The position numbers and the translations under genes were made by a program. From Cunninghamella blakesleeana (lineage: Eukaryota > Mucoromycota > Mucoromycetes > Mucorales > Cunninghamellaceae): a DNA stretch of 64,000 nucleotides. The stretch covers positions 6,012,001-6,076,000 of the forward strand of contig JAFCIZ010000001.1 of assembly GCA_017871115.1 (NCBI GenBank). Reading direction: 5' to 3'. This document shows, piece after piece, positions 63,190 through 64,000 of the stretch (position 1 is the stretch's first letter; the number at the start of each line of letters is the position of its first letter). The notes below the pieces were generated by a model. The model was not told where the DNA came from and did not search any database. It saw only the letters and a list, made by a program, of their open reading frames with translations.

Positions 63190-63992
63190 ATGTTAAGAAC
63201 TGTGTAAGTACAATTTTACTAAATATAATATAAAATATAATATAATATATAATATATAATATAAATATATTATAGTATATAAATATAATATACAATATAC
63301 AATATAATTTAATATAATATATAATATATAACAAAATATAACATATTATTTAAATATTATAATGCATGTATTTCATATATATTAATTTTTACTATATTTC
63401 TTAAATATATTATTATTATTAATATTATTAATTTAGTAAACCCAAAACTGCTCGTACAAAACGATTCTTCAAAAATCGTGAATCCAAAGTAAACGAAAAT
63501 CCTAAAACAGCCTTGATCATTCATGGATCTTCAACTAGTCAAGTTGTTAAAGATGCTTTAAAGGATTTGGTAAATATATTTATGAAAATAAATACCTATA
63601 AAAAGCAATATTAAAAAATAAAAAAGCATATAAATAATGAATATTAAGATTTATCTTTTCTTTTTTATTTTTATGAATTGAAAAAATCACAGTATGCTTT
63701 AAAACGACCCAACTCTATTCACTTTACTAAAAAGAATGAAATCAAGCCTTTTGAAGATGAAGAAAAACTTGAATTTTTTGCTAATAAAAATGACTCATCC
63801 CTTATTGTTATTGGTACACACCAAAAGAAGAGACCTCACAATTTGGTTTTTACTAGAATGTTTAATTATCAAGTACTTGAAATGATTGAACTTGGAATTG
63901 AAAAAATCACAGCCATGAGTCAAATCAAGGTACATATGTATATATATATAATATATCAAGATAAAAAGGATGGTGAGATTATTTCTTTTCAT
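63190..63992 (+). CDS. RPF2: Ribosome biogenesis protein RPF2 (Brix domain), 5' part; runs off the window
   Basis: RPF2 with RRS1 recruits the 5S RNP to pre-60S particles. Exons seen: 63190-63203 (14 bases), 63437-63569, 63693-63929, then a GTACAT donor; the rest lies beyond the window. The 128 visible residues begin MLRTVKPKTARTKRFFKNRE and contain NPKTALIIHGSSTSQVVKDAL, then YALKRPNSIHFTKKN and GTHQKKRPHNLVFTRMFNYQ, all RPF2 Brix signatures. The first exon codes only four residues and two bases. Confidence 0.9.
63219..63350. repeat. TATAA/TAATATA low-complexity repeat in RPF2 intron 1
   Basis: Over 120 bases of nearly pure A/T built from ATATAATAT-type units, forming most of the 233-base first intron. 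Confidence 0.85.
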
Positions 63993-64000
63993 TTATTAAT

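Overview
The window is nuclear DNA from a fungus. It is extremely AT-rich (roughly three quarters A+T), crowded with microsatellites and homopolymer tracts, and every long gene is split by many short AT-rich introns with GTAAGT-like donors and TAG/CAG acceptors. The gene set (heme A synthase, Vba/Fnx-type vacuolar transporter, Ran1/Pat1-like kinase, TRAP-alpha, neurofibromin RasGAP, GatB, ER cyclophilin, APC5, Timeless/Tof1, EBP2, MED28, TRM10, an Iec1-like zinc-finger protein, RRP12, RPF2) together with intron density and base composition suggests an early-diverging, Mucoromycota-like lineage. That placement is inference; I cannot name the species. No rRNA, tRNA, transposon or CRISPR was recognised.

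Layout. 1-8 kb: the 3' end of COX15; a small secreted Cys-rich protein with two tandem defensin-like Cys patterns; three lineage-type genes (a four-TM protein, a Ser/Thr-rich protein with an N-terminal hydrophobic segment, a one-TM LEA2/NHL-like protein). 8-17 kb: DHA2 transporter, Ran1-like kinase, TRAP-alpha. 16.5-27.2 kb: one 23-exon neurofibromin gene, whose exons join in frame to 2662 codons. 27.8-36.2 kb: GatB, ER cyclophilin with C-terminal HVEL, and an unassigned 1194-residue helical protein. 37.4-39.1 kb: two small hypothetical genes, one of which looks frameshifted or uORF-controlled. 39.3-50.1 kb: APC5, Timeless/Tof1, a seven-TM protein. 50.6-64 kb: EBP2, MED28, TRM10, a small PPxY membrane protein, the zinc-finger protein, RRP12 and the start of RPF2.

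Exon-intron structures were worked out by hand by requiring GT...AG borders and an unbroken reading frame; all multi-exon models quoted keep phase to the stop codon. Genes largely alternate in strand, giving divergent promoter regions (0.2-1.4 kb) and convergent 3' ends. Functionally the window holds housekeeping genes: ribosome biogenesis and RNA modification (EBP2, RRP12, RPF2, TRM10), cell-cycle and replication control (APC5, Tof1), transcription (MED28, Iec1-like), ER translocation and folding (TRAP-alpha, cyclophilin), mitochondria (COX15, GatB) and Ras signalling (neurofibromin). The most novel items are the double defensin-like protein, two small PPxY membrane proteins (one apparently split by one base), and T-run/A-run tracts that repeatedly sit against 3' splice sites.
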